Source: Xenococcaceae cyanobacterium MO_167.B27
GTDB taxonomy: Bacteria; Cyanobacteriota; Cyanobacteriia; Cyanobacteriales; Xenococcaceae
Length of the DNA stretch: 64,000 bases
Direction of reading: 5' to 3'
NCBI GenBank assembly: GCA_030065935.1
Contig: JASJCP010000002.1
Span: 1-64,000, forward strand
The notes under the pieces were generated by a model. It was not told where the DNA came from, made no database searches, and worked only from the letters and a program-made list of their open reading frames with translations. Positions within the stretch are counted from its first letter, which is position 1. The number at the start of each line of letters is the position of its first letter. The position numbers and the translations under genes were made by a program. This document shows positions 19,401 through 26,703 of this stretch, piece after piece.

Positions 19401-20820
19401 TGCAATTGTTTTAGCCAAAGAAGCTATTTCAGGAGATAAAAAACTGGTTGCTTACCTAATATCTAACGAAAATAATCAACCTAGTAGCAAACAATTACAA
19501 GAATTTTTAGCGAACAACTTACCTAGCTATATGATTCCTCGTAATTACTTATTCTTAAAGCAGTTTCCCCTATCTCCAAATGGTAAGGTGCAGCGTCAAG
19601 CATTACCAACAGCTAAATTTAATACCACCGAATTAGCTCCTGAAAATATTGCTCCTCGTAACTATTTAGAAGCCAAACTAGCTCAAATTTGGCAACAAAT
19701 CTTAAATGTTCCTGCCATAAGTGTTAAAGATGATTTCTTTGCCATAGGAGGTAATTCTTTACTCTCTATTCGTTTAGTATCTGCTGTTGAAACAGCCTTT
19801 AAACAAAAAATTCCTGTAAGTACTTTTTTCCAATTATCAACTATTGAACAATTAGCAGAAGCCATTGACAAACTTCAACAAAAACCAACAACTAGAGAAA
19901 AATCTCTCTCTTCTATTTCTAATTCCTTCTCTTTGTATAAACTTACCGAAAAAGAACAAAATATGCTCTTAGCAAGTACTATCCGCAAAAAAAGAGCATT
20001 AGGGGATAAATCACTAGTAATGTTAGAAAAATCAGGAAATCCCAACCAAAGAAAACCTTTATTTTTCGTCTATCTTTTAGGAGACTTAGCTAAACATTTA
20101 CCCACAGATTTGCCTGTATATAATCTTACTGTCTGGACAAAAGTAGAAAGACCAGAGACTTTTGTGAAAGCTTTAGCTGCTCATTATGTCCAAGAAATTA
20201 GAAAAATTCAACCAGAAGGAGAATATTATATTGGTGGTTATTGTGTAGGTGGCTATGTCGCTTTAGAAATTGCTCGACAACTACAAGCTCAAGGACAAAA
20301 AGTAGCGAATTTAACTTTAATTCAAACCAAAGCTTTTGACCCTGTTTATCAGCATTATCAAGCTATCTTGCTCAAATTTGGCTATAAATATTGGCTCAAA
20401 GCTTTGAATTACGCCAATAGATTCAAGAAGTACAATTCTCAGGAAAAAATTACATCTATCCAAAATATCTTAACTAAAGTTGTTGCTAAAATCAGTTCCA
20501 AATTTGCTGCGAAACCTACAACGCAAACCCCAAGTAAATCCAATTTACAGCAAGCTAATGAGCATTATGAAGCAGAAATTCTCAATTCTTTAAAATCAGC
20601 AATGGCTTACTATCGCCCAGAATCTTACTCTGGTAAAGTAACTCTTTTTCTTGCTAGGCAAGGAACATTATATTCTCCCTTATTTCTTCAAGGTGGTTGG
20701 AATAATTTTTTTCAGGGAGAATTAAATACTTATATCATTCCTGGTAATCATACTGGAATCAATAAAGAACCCAATGTTATCTCATTAGTGCAAAAATTAA
20801 ATCAACATTTAACTCACTAA
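13441..20820 (+). CDS. Dimodular nonribosomal peptide synthetase with thioesterase
   Basis: 2459 residues, order C-A-PCP-C-A-PCP-TE. C1 has HHIIFDG at 178-184. A1 has YTSGSTGKPKG at about 653. PCP1 carries Ser1053 in 'LGGHSLL', with one extra Asn before the Leu. C2 has HHIAFDG at 1241-1247. A2 has YTSGST at 1715. PCP2 carries Ser2106 in 'GGNSLL'. The TE covers about 2190-2459. Aligning by eye to GrsA, I read pocket residues D-T-E-D-I-G-T-V-V-K for A1 (acidic pocket, perhaps a basic amino acid) and D-A-L-W-L-G-G-T-F-K for A2 (like Val/Ile codes); both are tentative. No epimerase or methylase domain is present. The leading C domain should accept the acyl starter from the ligase-carrier protein upstream. 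Confidence 0.95.
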   Translation: MTNIYDRIAKLPPAKRKLLEQKLKQRNISNSQREIIPDRDRQSKIPLSSAQMRMWLLDKFDPGNPAYNRPTNLSLIGKLELQVLQQSINEIIRRHEILRTSFPADNNGIPKQKIHNNLTLDLPVINLSNLSDAEQENKVTELAIKAAKYTFDLSKLPLIQASILKLKSNEHILLLNFHHIIFDGWSAEVFLTELNSLYAAFIPGKLSPLPELSIQYADFAIWQQKQLKDGVFDSQLAYWQQQLQGELPVLDLPTDRPRGGTQTFNGGRVCLNLSPEITKSLKALSLRDNTTLYMTLLAAFKVLLYRYTNQQDIIIGSPIAGRDRAKTEFLIGIFINTLAIRTKINPDLTFKQFLAQICQITLDAQSNKDIPFDKLIETLNIQRNININSVFQVLFQLRNMPKAALSIPDLEIKNFYCNLDSVMLDLALEIEENNNKLLCIIKYNSDLFNSITIERMAGHFQTILEGIVTQPDSKIQHLPLLTQAEKQQILIDWNNSKADYPQDKCIHQLFEAQVAKTPDAIAVVYKDKKLTYRELNNRANQFAHYLQSLGVKPETLVGICIERSLEMVISLLGILKAGGAYLPLDPNYPQERLDYILKDSQIEILITKFHLHNSSFQCQSVICLDTDWHQIATYSQENVVSEVKTNNLVYVIYTSGSTGKPKGVAIEHQSLVNFVQAAIAQYQITHSDTILQFASIGFDTAIEEIYTCLTVGATLVLRTEEMLSSSAKFLKQCQTWNITVLDLPTAYWHQLTNDLTTNKLSLPPSLRLVIIGGEKALAYKVALWQQYVGDYPELINTYGPTESTVVTTAYKITTNTATDIDIPIGKPLANLECYILDRNLQLLPMGIPGELYITGKGLSRGYLNPPELTREKFINNPFNTSSILYKTGDKALYLADGNIQFLGRVDNQVKIRGFRVELGEIEAILLTYSLIKETVVISTEVNPGDLRLVAYYVPNQAHKVEIEEIRNYLSSRLPEYAIPSVFISLDTLPLTTNGKIDRRNLPNPDFTVRQTDKNYIAPSTEIETQLAKIWTNVLKLDRISIEDNFFNNLGGHSLLAVQLVSRISQKLKIELSLNKIFEFPTIRELSQEIARLEKTNSEGIIPRAREDNLPLSFAQSRLWFLEQLEPGKSTYNIPFAFRILGALNITALNASLNQILQRHEVLRTSLIAVEGETQQVITPHIKIDIPVIDLSNYGEAKAETQAQQIVQEVARETFDITFTPLLKVKLIRLNKHQHWLVINIHHIAFDGWSKDIFYRELSALYSAYCNSDTPPLRPLPIQYADFAYWQRQYLQQDNIKYQFTYWRNKLAGDLPRLQLPTDYPRPKVISYKGAREIFEIDAELATQLKQLSQQQESTLFMTLLTAFKVLLHRYTNQTDIIVGSPIAGRNQPEIADLIGFFVNTLVLRSQVNPEENFTTLLNQVKQTALQAYEHQDIPFEKLVEELKPQRDSRYTPLFHVAFMLQNASETLTLSDLEVTPLNLKQETAKFDLALYLEETTIGIKGRISYSTDLFKATTIQRMVSHFQILLQGIVTQPTQAIYQLPLLTEAEQQQILVNWNQTQTNYPQKSINKLFEIQVTKNPDSIALVYNEQKLTYQQLNSKANQLGRYLQSVGIQSGDTVGICLERSCDSIISLLAILKTGGVYLPLDTTYPQERLNFMLSEPEVKVLLTNTSLSHRFDNQFHNRICIDRDWDKIAQQPDNNLDKEVKPDDLAYIMYTSGSTGKPKGVCIKHRGVVRLVKNTNYAQFDSQQVFLQLAPISFDAATLEIWGSLLNGAKLILYPERTPTLEKLAQIIQQHQVTFLWLTAALFHLVVDEHITALQPIKQLLAGGDVLSVPHVQKVLENLDNCQLINGYGPTENTTFTCCYPIHQLDENCTSIPIGKPIANTQVYILDSYLQPVPIGIPGELYIAGDGLAQSYFNRPRFNQERFINNPYGPGKLYKTGDLVRYLDNGNLEFIGRIDNQVKIRGFRLELGEIEAMLVKHPQIKDAIVLAKEAISGDKKLVAYLISNENNQPSSKQLQEFLANNLPSYMIPRNYLFLKQFPLSPNGKVQRQALPTAKFNTTELAPENIAPRNYLEAKLAQIWQQILNVPAISVKDDFFAIGGNSLLSIRLVSAVETAFKQKIPVSTFFQLSTIEQLAEAIDKLQQKPTTREKSLSSISNSFSLYKLTEKEQNMLLASTIRKKRALGDKSLVMLEKSGNPNQRKPLFFVYLLGDLAKHLPTDLPVYNLTVWTKVERPETFVKALAAHYVQEIRKIQPEGEYYIGGYCVGGYVALEIARQLQAQGQKVANLTLIQTKAFDPVYQHYQAILLKFGYKYWLKALNYANRFKKYNSQEKITSIQNILTKVVAKISSKFAAKPTTQTPSKSNLQQANEHYEAEILNSLKSAMAYYRPESYSGKVTLFLARQGTLYSPLFLQGGWNNFFQGELNTYIIPGNHTGINKEPNVISLVQKLNQHLTH

Positions 20821-20842
20821 TAATTCTTTTCTCATAGCGATC

Positions 20843-20866
20843 GCTTTACTCGTCAACCAGTAAAGC
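20843..20866 (+). terminator. Hairpin after the NRPS gene
   Basis: GCTTTACT and AGTAAAGC form a perfect 8-bp stem with an 8-base loop, 22 bases after the NRPS stop. A weak AT-rich tail follows. It probably separates the NRPS operon from the cobyrinate amidase gene. Confidence 0.5.
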
Positions 20867-20923
20867 ATTTATACAAGCTCTCTATTGGTAGAAGTTACCG
20901 CTAACCACCAACCAAGATGAAAA

Positions 20924-22303
20924 ATGGGTTTAATTATTGCAGGAGAACGCTCGGGAGTAGGTAAAACAACTCTCACTTTGGCATTACTGGCGTTTCTTTC
21001 CGCTCAAGGTTACAGAGTTCAAGCTTTTAAAGTGGGTCCTGATTACATCGATCCGATGTTTCATACTGCTATAACAGGGATTCCGTCTCGCAATCTCGAT
21101 CCAATTCTAACTTCTCCTAATTATGTGCAATCTTGCTTTACTCGCCACTCTCAAGGAGCAGATTATGTGGTGATAGAAGGGGTGATGGGATTATTTGATG
21201 GGGTAAAATTTCAGTCTTCAATGGAAGATTATGCTAGTACCGCCCATGTTGCCAGAATTCTCAAGCTTCCTGTCGCTATAGTTATTGACTGTTCTCGTTT
21301 ATCTGGCTCGGTAGCTGCGATCGCTTACGGCTATTCTCGTCTCGATCCTCAAGTTCAAGTTGCTGGAGTAATTTTAAACAAAGTAGCAAGCGATCGCCAT
21401 TTAAGATTACTGAAATCTGCTTTAGCAAGAATTAAAATGCCAATTTTAGGGGTACTATTCCGCAATCAAGATATTTCTATCCCTGACCGCCATTTAGGGC
21501 TTGTACCGACAGCAGAACTACCACAAATGACATCTATCGCGGAAAAACTGGCAACACTGGCAAAAACTTGCTTTAACTGGGATTTACTATTACCTCTACT
21601 CAAAAGTGATAACCAAACTTCTATTACCCCGTCAGCATTCTGTGACAAATTTGAATCAAAAATTAAAATTGCCGTAGCACGCGATCGCGCTTTTAACTTC
21701 TACTACCAAGATAATCTAGACATTCTCGAAGAATTGGGAGCAGAATTAATCTTTTGGAGTCCCCTAGAAGACCAAAAATTGCCCCCAGATATTGCAGGAA
21801 TGTATTTTGGTGGGGGATTTCCTGAAGTTTTTGCCGAAGAACTTAGTGCTAATTATGCTGTACGCCAACAAGTCTATCAAGCCGTGGTTTCAGCAATGCC
21901 GATCTATAGCGAATGTGGTGGATTAATGTATTTATGCGATCGCCTAGTTGATTTTCAAGGCAAAGATTGGGAAATGGTAGGCGCAATTCCCACCACAGCT
22001 AGAATGAGTCAGCGTTTAACTCTCGGTTATCGTCAAGCCAGCCCCCTAAAAGAAAGTTGTTTAGTTGCTCCATCCTCTTGTTCTAGCCTTTGGGGACATG
22101 AATTCCATCGTTCTCAATTAGATATTTTGCCTCAATATCCCTTATGGCAAACTCAAGGCATCAGTAGCCAGACTCAGATATCCTATGAAGGTTGGCAAAT
22201 CAAACAAATTCATGCTTCTTATATTCATCTTCATTTTGGTGAGTCTAAATTTTTACCCCAAAGATGGCTCAAATCTTGCCTAAATTATAGAAATCAGTTA
22301 TGA
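20924..22303 (+). CDS. cbiA: Cobyrinate a,c-diamide synthase
   Basis: 459 residues. The N-terminal dethiobiotin-synthetase-like P-loop domain has 'SGVGKTTLTLALL' near residue 8. The C-terminal class I glutamine amidotransferase domain has the catalytic Cys331 in 'YSECGGLMYL'. The enzyme amidates the a and c side chains of cobyrinate using glutamine and ATP, an early corrin step of cobalamin synthesis. CobB is the aerobic-pathway name; cyanobacterial enzymes are usually listed as CbiA. No other cobalamin gene is near and I see no B12-box riboswitch in the 103 bases upstream. Confidence 0.93.
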   Translation: MGLIIAGERSGVGKTTLTLALLAFLSAQGYRVQAFKVGPDYIDPMFHTAITGIPSRNLDPILTSPNYVQSCFTRHSQGADYVVIEGVMGLFDGVKFQSSMEDYASTAHVARILKLPVAIVIDCSRLSGSVAAIAYGYSRLDPQVQVAGVILNKVASDRHLRLLKSALARIKMPILGVLFRNQDISIPDRHLGLVPTAELPQMTSIAEKLATLAKTCFNWDLLLPLLKSDNQTSITPSAFCDKFESKIKIAVARDRAFNFYYQDNLDILEELGAELIFWSPLEDQKLPPDIAGMYFGGGFPEVFAEELSANYAVRQQVYQAVVSAMPIYSECGGLMYLCDRLVDFQGKDWEMVGAIPTTARMSQRLTLGYRQASPLKESCLVAPSSCSSLWGHEFHRSQLDILPQYPLWQTQGISSQTQISYEGWQIKQIHASYIHLHFGESKFLPQRWLKSCLNYRNQL

Positions 22304-22304
22304 T
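22276..22304 (+). promoter_or_regulatory. Sigma-70-type promoter inside the end of cbiA
   Basis: TTGCCT (22276-22281) and TATGAT (22299-22304) are separated by exactly 17 bases, so a start near 22311 is expected. It overlaps the cbiA stop and points into the structured region that follows, where there is no large gene. Confidence 0.55.
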
Positions 22305-22310
22305 GTCTAT

Positions 22311-22600
22311 CAGTGACAAACAAAACCGTTTAGGGATATAGGAGGTGATGCCCATGATAGAAAGTAGTAAAAGCATGGGTCTCCTAGTTGATGGTAGTCG
22401 GCTGTGCGCCGAGGCTGTTCTCTAGCAACCGCCCAATAACTTCTTCGGAAGTTAAATAAGTGTCTGCTTGAGTTCCACTCGGCAGTCAGGCTTCAACTAG
22501 AAGACCCCACTAGACCGCCCCCACAAACTAATGATTTTTTTGGCTATTATTATTAGACCAAAGCGATCGTTACCTGTGGGGGCGGATAGTTTTATGTGTA
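22311..22600 (+). ncRNA. Candidate structured noncoding RNA
   Basis: The region folds by eye into many perfect stems. TAGGAG 339-344 pairs with CTCCTA 381-386 around CCCATG/CATGGG. A TCGGC/GCCGA hairpin lies at 398-412. A 7-bp UUCG-capped hairpin lies at 437-454. A bulged hairpin lies at 464-485. GTTGA 387-391 closes them with TCAAC 493-497. An 11-bp CCGCCCCCACA/TGTGGGGGCGG pair spans 22515-22585 (the three-digit positions omit the leading 22). A promoter lies upstream and a terminator at 22767-22816. A 23-codon frame (22354-22425) starts after GGAGG, but that site is buried in the first stem. I cannot assign an Rfam family; a HEARO/omega-RNA-like element is one possibility. Confidence 0.5.
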
Positions 22601-22766
22601 AGTAACAACTTTACGGGTGCAAACCGTTCGCCCTCACTCACCACTAACCAGTAACCACTAACCACAACAATATGACAATTGGTAAAGTGTCACTAAATAA
22701 TCCCAGACTTTCTAGTAAGCTCCCTATACTATTAATTGTGTGAGGAGTAAGTGTAAAAGAGAAAGG

Positions 22767-22816
22767 CTTTGGGGTCGAAACACGGAAAGACTCCCAAGGT
22801 CTTTTTCTTCTTTTTC
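22767..22816 (+). terminator. Rho-independent terminator of the candidate ncRNA
   Basis: CTTTGGGGTC pairs with GAC(T)CCCAAGG with one bulged T, followed by the T-rich run TCTTTTTCTTCTTTTT. It is oriented on the plus strand, where the only transcript to end is the one from the promoter at 22276 or read-through from cbiA. Confidence 0.6.
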
Positions 22817-22830
22817 AAGTATTTAATACA

Positions 22831-22857
22831 AAGGGGTTTGGCATCGCCAAACCCCTT
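22831..22857. terminator. Perfect 12-bp hairpin after the ABC exporter gene
   Basis: AAGGGGTTTGGC and GCCAAACCCCTT form a perfect stem with a three-base loop. It lies between convergent transcripts and could end both. The same GGGGTTTGGC hairpin occurs at 1002-1028, so it is also a dispersed repeat. Confidence 0.6.
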
Positions 22858-22914
22858 ATTGATTAATAGCCAAAAGCTAATAACTAACATCTGTCTTAAT
22901 CAAAAACTAAGGAC

Positions 22915-25900
22915 TTAGACAGAGGACTCTTGTTGCTGATAGAGATAGTAGTAACGACCTCTCAAAGCCATTAACTCTTCGTGAGTACCTTGCTCTACCA
23001 CTGAACCTGCGTCCATCATCACGATAACATCTGCATTTTTGATTGTTCCCAGACGGTGGGTGATAAAAAATACAGTGCGACCTTTAAGAGCTTCCTTAAG
23101 ATTGCGGGATACTTGTTGTTCTGTATTGTAGTCTAAGGCACTAGTCGCCTCATCCATGACTAACATAGCAGGTTGTTGTAGGATAGTACGAGCGATCGCA
23201 ATCCTTTGTCGTTGTCCTCCAGATAAAGCAGAACCCCGTTCCCCTACCCTGGTATTGTAACCATTAGGTAAGCCCATGATAAATTCGTGAGCAGCAGCAA
23301 TTTGAGCAGCAGCGATAATTTCTTCTGTTGTGGCATCAGGGTTAGTTAGAGCGATATTCTCCATGATTGTTCCTTCAAACAAGAGAGTTTCTTGGGGTAC
23401 TACTCCAATTTGACGGCGTAAAGAATACAGTTCCACACGGTTGATATCATAGCTATCAATGAGAATCCTGCCTGATTCTGGCTCATACAAGCGAGAAATC
23501 AATTTAGTGAGGGTACTCTTACCAGCACCACTTTGTCCTACTATGGCAGTGAAAGTTCCAGGGGGAATATCCAGATTTACCTTATTAAGTTGCAGGGGAC
23601 CAGTGTTTTTAAACCTGAATGAGAGATTTTCATATTTAACTGCCCCTTTAATAGCTGGCATAGGAATATTATTGCGGTCTTGTTCTCCTTCTTCTGGATG
23701 ATCGACGATATCTGCTAAACGTTCTAAGGATAATGCGGTTTCTTGGAAATTTTGCCACAACTGAGCCAAGCGCATAATGGGAGAAGTTACATAACCAGAA
23801 ATAATCCTAAAAGCAATTATCTGACCCAAAGTTAGTTTGCCATCTAGTACCAGATAAGCACCCATCCCAATGATTAAGACACGGGAAAGCTTGTTTAAGA
23901 AGCCACTAGCAGAACTAGCCAAAGTAGAAGTAATTACGGTTTTAAACCCAGTAGAGATGTAACGAGCATAGCGTTCTTGCCATTGCCAACGAGAACGTAA
24001 CTCAATATTTTGTGCTTTAACAGTTTGAATTCCTGTAAGTACCTCTACAAGATAGGATTGAGTTTCAGCATTTCGTTCTGCTTTAACTCGTAATTGTCTT
24101 CTGATAGTGGGAGAGAAGATTAGAGTTAGCGCAATAAAAATAGGAATAATACCCAAAGAAACTGCCGTCAGCAAAGGGCTATATAACAGCATTACCGCAA
24201 TATAAACCACAGAAAATACTGAATCCAGTACTACTGTGAGGGCTGTTCCTGTCAAAAACTGACGAATTTTCTCTAATTCATTAACACGGGTCGAAATTTC
24301 CCCTACTGGTCGCCGTTCAAAATAGCGCAATGGCAGACGCAGCATATGATCGATAATTTCTGAACCTAGAGCCAGGTCAATGCGATTGGTGGTGTCAACG
24401 AAAAGATAGGTTCTAAGAGTTGTTAGTAAGGCTTCAAAGACGTTGAGAGTAATTAGGAAGAAAACCAGATAACCTAGGGTATCAACACTATTTTGGCTAA
24501 TTACCCTGTCGATGATCACCTGAATCATTAATGGGTTGGCTAGAGCAAATAGCTGAACGAAGAAAGAAGCTACAAATACTTCAATTAAAACTCGCTTGTA
24601 CTTGTATAAAGAGGGTAAAAACCAACTCAAGCCAAAACGTTCTTGAGGCGTTTCTTTAGTTTTTTGTAGTAAAAGTACTTCTCCACCATCACCCCAAGTG
24701 GAAATAAAATCATCAGGTTTATAGCGACGTAATCCTAATTCGGGTACAGCGATAACTAACTCTCGTTCACTGATGGCATACACTAGAGCCAAGCTATCCT
24801 GCCAACGTACTAAACAAGGACCTTCTAGACGGGTGAAAGCTTTTGCAGGGATATTAATTAGTTGGGGATTTAAGCCCATCAACTCTGATACTGCACCACA
24901 TAAAGGTAAAGATAAAATACCTGTTCTTTGGAGTTGTTCGGAAAGAACACGACGGATTACCTCTTTGCGGAAGGGCATATTAAAGTACTTGCTCAACATT
25001 TGAAAGCAAGCCACACCCACATCTAAGGTCGTTCTACCTGCATAGAAAGGATAATCTTGTTTTTTACTAGCATCCTCTTCCCCTTCTTCGATAACAACTA
25101 CAGGTAGTGGTTCTTCTGCTTCTGCAACCTCTTCTCCCCATTCAATGGCGGAAGTAGTAGTACTGGAAATAGAGGAGGGTGATACAGGAACTATTGCTTC
25201 TTCTGTCTGGTTAACCTCGCTTTTGAACCATATACTACGAGGAATAGATAATAGACGAGCAGGTTTATCTCCTGTAACGACTATGGAACGACGATCTTTA
25301 GTAAATTCTAAGCGGGTGCCTACTGGAAATTCCTCAATCTTACCCCCACCACTAACTAACCAAATGCGATTATTGTCTAATAGGGGTTGAGTCAGTTCTG
25401 AGCTTAATTCATGCTCTCCTGGGGGTAGGTAGTAAATTTCTGATGCTTCGGCTGCTTCTATTGCGAGATTTTTTAGTTCCCAATCTCCTTGAGCTTCTTT
25501 TTCTAACTGAATTCCCAGAAGATCGAATATTTCTATATTAGCAGGGCGATCGCGAAATTCTTGCCGTAAATGAGGGTATTTATCTAAAAGTTCCAGAAAA
25601 TAGTCATTCTCTAGAGCTAGACAGACAACTTCTGTACTAGCCATAGCTGTTTCACAGGGTATATTCCTCGCCAGGTTAATCCAGCCTATGATTTGCCCTG
25701 GTTTCAGTTTATCCACAGTGGTGGGCATTTTGGTACGGGGGTCGTAACCAAGGATTCGCACTTCTCCTTCGGAGATAATAGCGACTTGTCCCTGCATTTT
25801 TTCCCGCATGATCATTACTTTCCCAATCCCATATCTCAGAGGTTGCAGATTGTTGGCAAGTCTAGTAATTTCTTCTTGAGGGAGTTGATTAAATTGAGGA

Positions 25901-25950
25901 ACAAGAGACAAGAATTGTTCGACAAGTTTAGTTGTACTTGTATTACTCAT
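22915..25950 (-). CDS. ABC exporter with cNMP-binding and degenerate C39 domains
   Basis: 1011 residues. Domains in order: a cyclic-nucleotide-binding-like domain (about 1-130); a linker with a second cupin-like segment; an acidic stretch; a C39-peptidase-like domain (about 300-430); six-helix ABC membrane domain (about 450-720); and the ATPase with Walker A 'GQSGAGKST', signature 'LSGGQRQR' and Walker B 'LVMDEATSALD'. The C39 domain reads 'DVGVACF' where the catalytic Cys of 'DCGxAC' should be, and its His is missing, so it should bind substrate but not cleave it, as in HlyB. It should export a protein or peptide in a type I system, perhaps with the isomerase encoded just upstream. No HlyD-like partner is visible nearby. 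Confidence 0.88.
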   Translation of the reverse strand: MSNTSTTKLVEQFLSLVPQFNQLPQEEITRLANNLQPLRYGIGKVMIMREKMQGQVAIISEGEVRILGYDPRTKMPTTVDKLKPGQIIGWINLARNIPCETAMASTEVVCLALENDYFLELLDKYPHLRQEFRDRPANIEIFDLLGIQLEKEAQGDWELKNLAIEAAEASEIYYLPPGEHELSSELTQPLLDNNRIWLVSGGGKIEEFPVGTRLEFTKDRRSIVVTGDKPARLLSIPRSIWFKSEVNQTEEAIVPVSPSSISSTTTSAIEWGEEVAEAEEPLPVVVIEEGEEDASKKQDYPFYAGRTTLDVGVACFQMLSKYFNMPFRKEVIRRVLSEQLQRTGILSLPLCGAVSELMGLNPQLINIPAKAFTRLEGPCLVRWQDSLALVYAISERELVIAVPELGLRRYKPDDFISTWGDGGEVLLLQKTKETPQERFGLSWFLPSLYKYKRVLIEVFVASFFVQLFALANPLMIQVIIDRVISQNSVDTLGYLVFFLITLNVFEALLTTLRTYLFVDTTNRIDLALGSEIIDHMLRLPLRYFERRPVGEISTRVNELEKIRQFLTGTALTVVLDSVFSVVYIAVMLLYSPLLTAVSLGIIPIFIALTLIFSPTIRRQLRVKAERNAETQSYLVEVLTGIQTVKAQNIELRSRWQWQERYARYISTGFKTVITSTLASSASGFLNKLSRVLIIGMGAYLVLDGKLTLGQIIAFRIISGYVTSPIMRLAQLWQNFQETALSLERLADIVDHPEEGEQDRNNIPMPAIKGAVKYENLSFRFKNTGPLQLNKVNLDIPPGTFTAIVGQSGAGKSTLTKLISRLYEPESGRILIDSYDINRVELYSLRRQIGVVPQETLLFEGTIMENIALTNPDATTEEIIAAAQIAAAHEFIMGLPNGYNTRVGERGSALSGGQRQRIAIARTILQQPAMLVMDEATSALDYNTEQQVSRNLKEALKGRTVFFITHRLGTIKNADVIVMMDAGSVVEQGTHEELMALRGRYYYLYQQQESSV

Positions 25951-25953
25951 GTT

Positions 25954-26703
25954 TTAAGTAAGCTGAACTGGTGATTGAAATGGAGAAAAAGATACTTTTT
26001 GCTCGATTTCGGAATTAAGCCATTGACGGAATAATTCATCAAGCATTCTCTGTCGAGTAGGGGGATCTAATTTGGCTGAGAGGAAATTTTCTAGTCTGAT
26101 AATGACTATCCATTCTCCTACACGAGTCGGTGGAATCAATTGACCTGGTTGACAAGTAGAGATAATTTGAGCAATTTTGGGATGGGGTGCATTCATTTCT
26201 ACTGGTCCAATGAGTCCACCTGTTTGAGCTTCTGAACCTTGAGAATATTCCATGGCTAGCTCACGGAAAGTACTTTCTCCTTCTTGAATGCGAAAATATA
26301 ATTCTTGGGCTAATTCCGCTCGGTCAATTCTAATTAAAGAATAGACAACTCGGTCTAGCTGGGATTTTCGTTGTAGAAAATATTGTTCTACTTTATTACC
26401 CCAATTTTCCTCTTTATATTTATCAATTTTGACTCTTCTTATAATAATCTTTTGTAATTGCTCTTGATTTAAACCTTGTCTTTTTAACCAAGTTTCGATC
26501 TGTTCTTCACTTGAGATTTGGTGTTGCTGACAAAATTGATTGTATGCTAAAGTCTGCTCTTGCTCTGAACATTCTACATCAGCGATCGCATCATCGATGA
26601 TAATTTCTTGAGCTAATTTGGGCAACATTTGATATTCTGTGAGCAAAGGAGCTAAATCCTCTGCTGTATAAACTCGGTCACCGATTTCTAAAACTACACC
26701 CAT
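25954..26703 (-). CDS. Parvulin-type peptidylprolyl isomerase
   Basis: 249 residues. A SurA/PrsA-like N-terminal helical part is followed by a rotamase domain (about residues 105-215) with 'AMEYSQGSEAQTGGLIGPVEM', broken here only by family-typical changes, and a closing 'GEWIVIIRLE'. There is no signal peptide. The stop lies three bases before the start of the ABC exporter gene, so the two are one transcript. In cyanobacteria such isomerases are regularly paired with HlyB-like exporters and may keep the cargo export-competent. Confidence 0.85.
   Translation of the reverse strand: MGVVLEIGDRVYTAEDLAPLLTEYQMLPKLAQEIIIDDAIADVECSEQEQTLAYNQFCQQHQISSEEQIETWLKRQGLNQEQLQKIIIRRVKIDKYKEENWGNKVEQYFLQRKSQLDRVVYSLIRIDRAELAQELYFRIQEGESTFRELAMEYSQGSEAQTGGLIGPVEMNAPHPKIAQIISTCQPGQLIPPTRVGEWIVIIRLENFLSAKLDPPTRQRMLDELFRQWLNSEIEQKVSFSPFQSPVQLT

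Noticed and set aside
20821-20923. Cobalamin riboswitch upstream of cbiA
   Set aside because: The spacer is only 103 bases and contains a simple hairpin; no B12-box-like text is visible.
22735-22752. Minus-strand ACTCCTCACAC, the core of the cyanobacterial sRNA Yfr1
   Set aside because: No GC-rich terminator hairpin with a U-run follows on the minus strand; only a weak 5-bp stem is present, so a Yfr1 gene is not supported.
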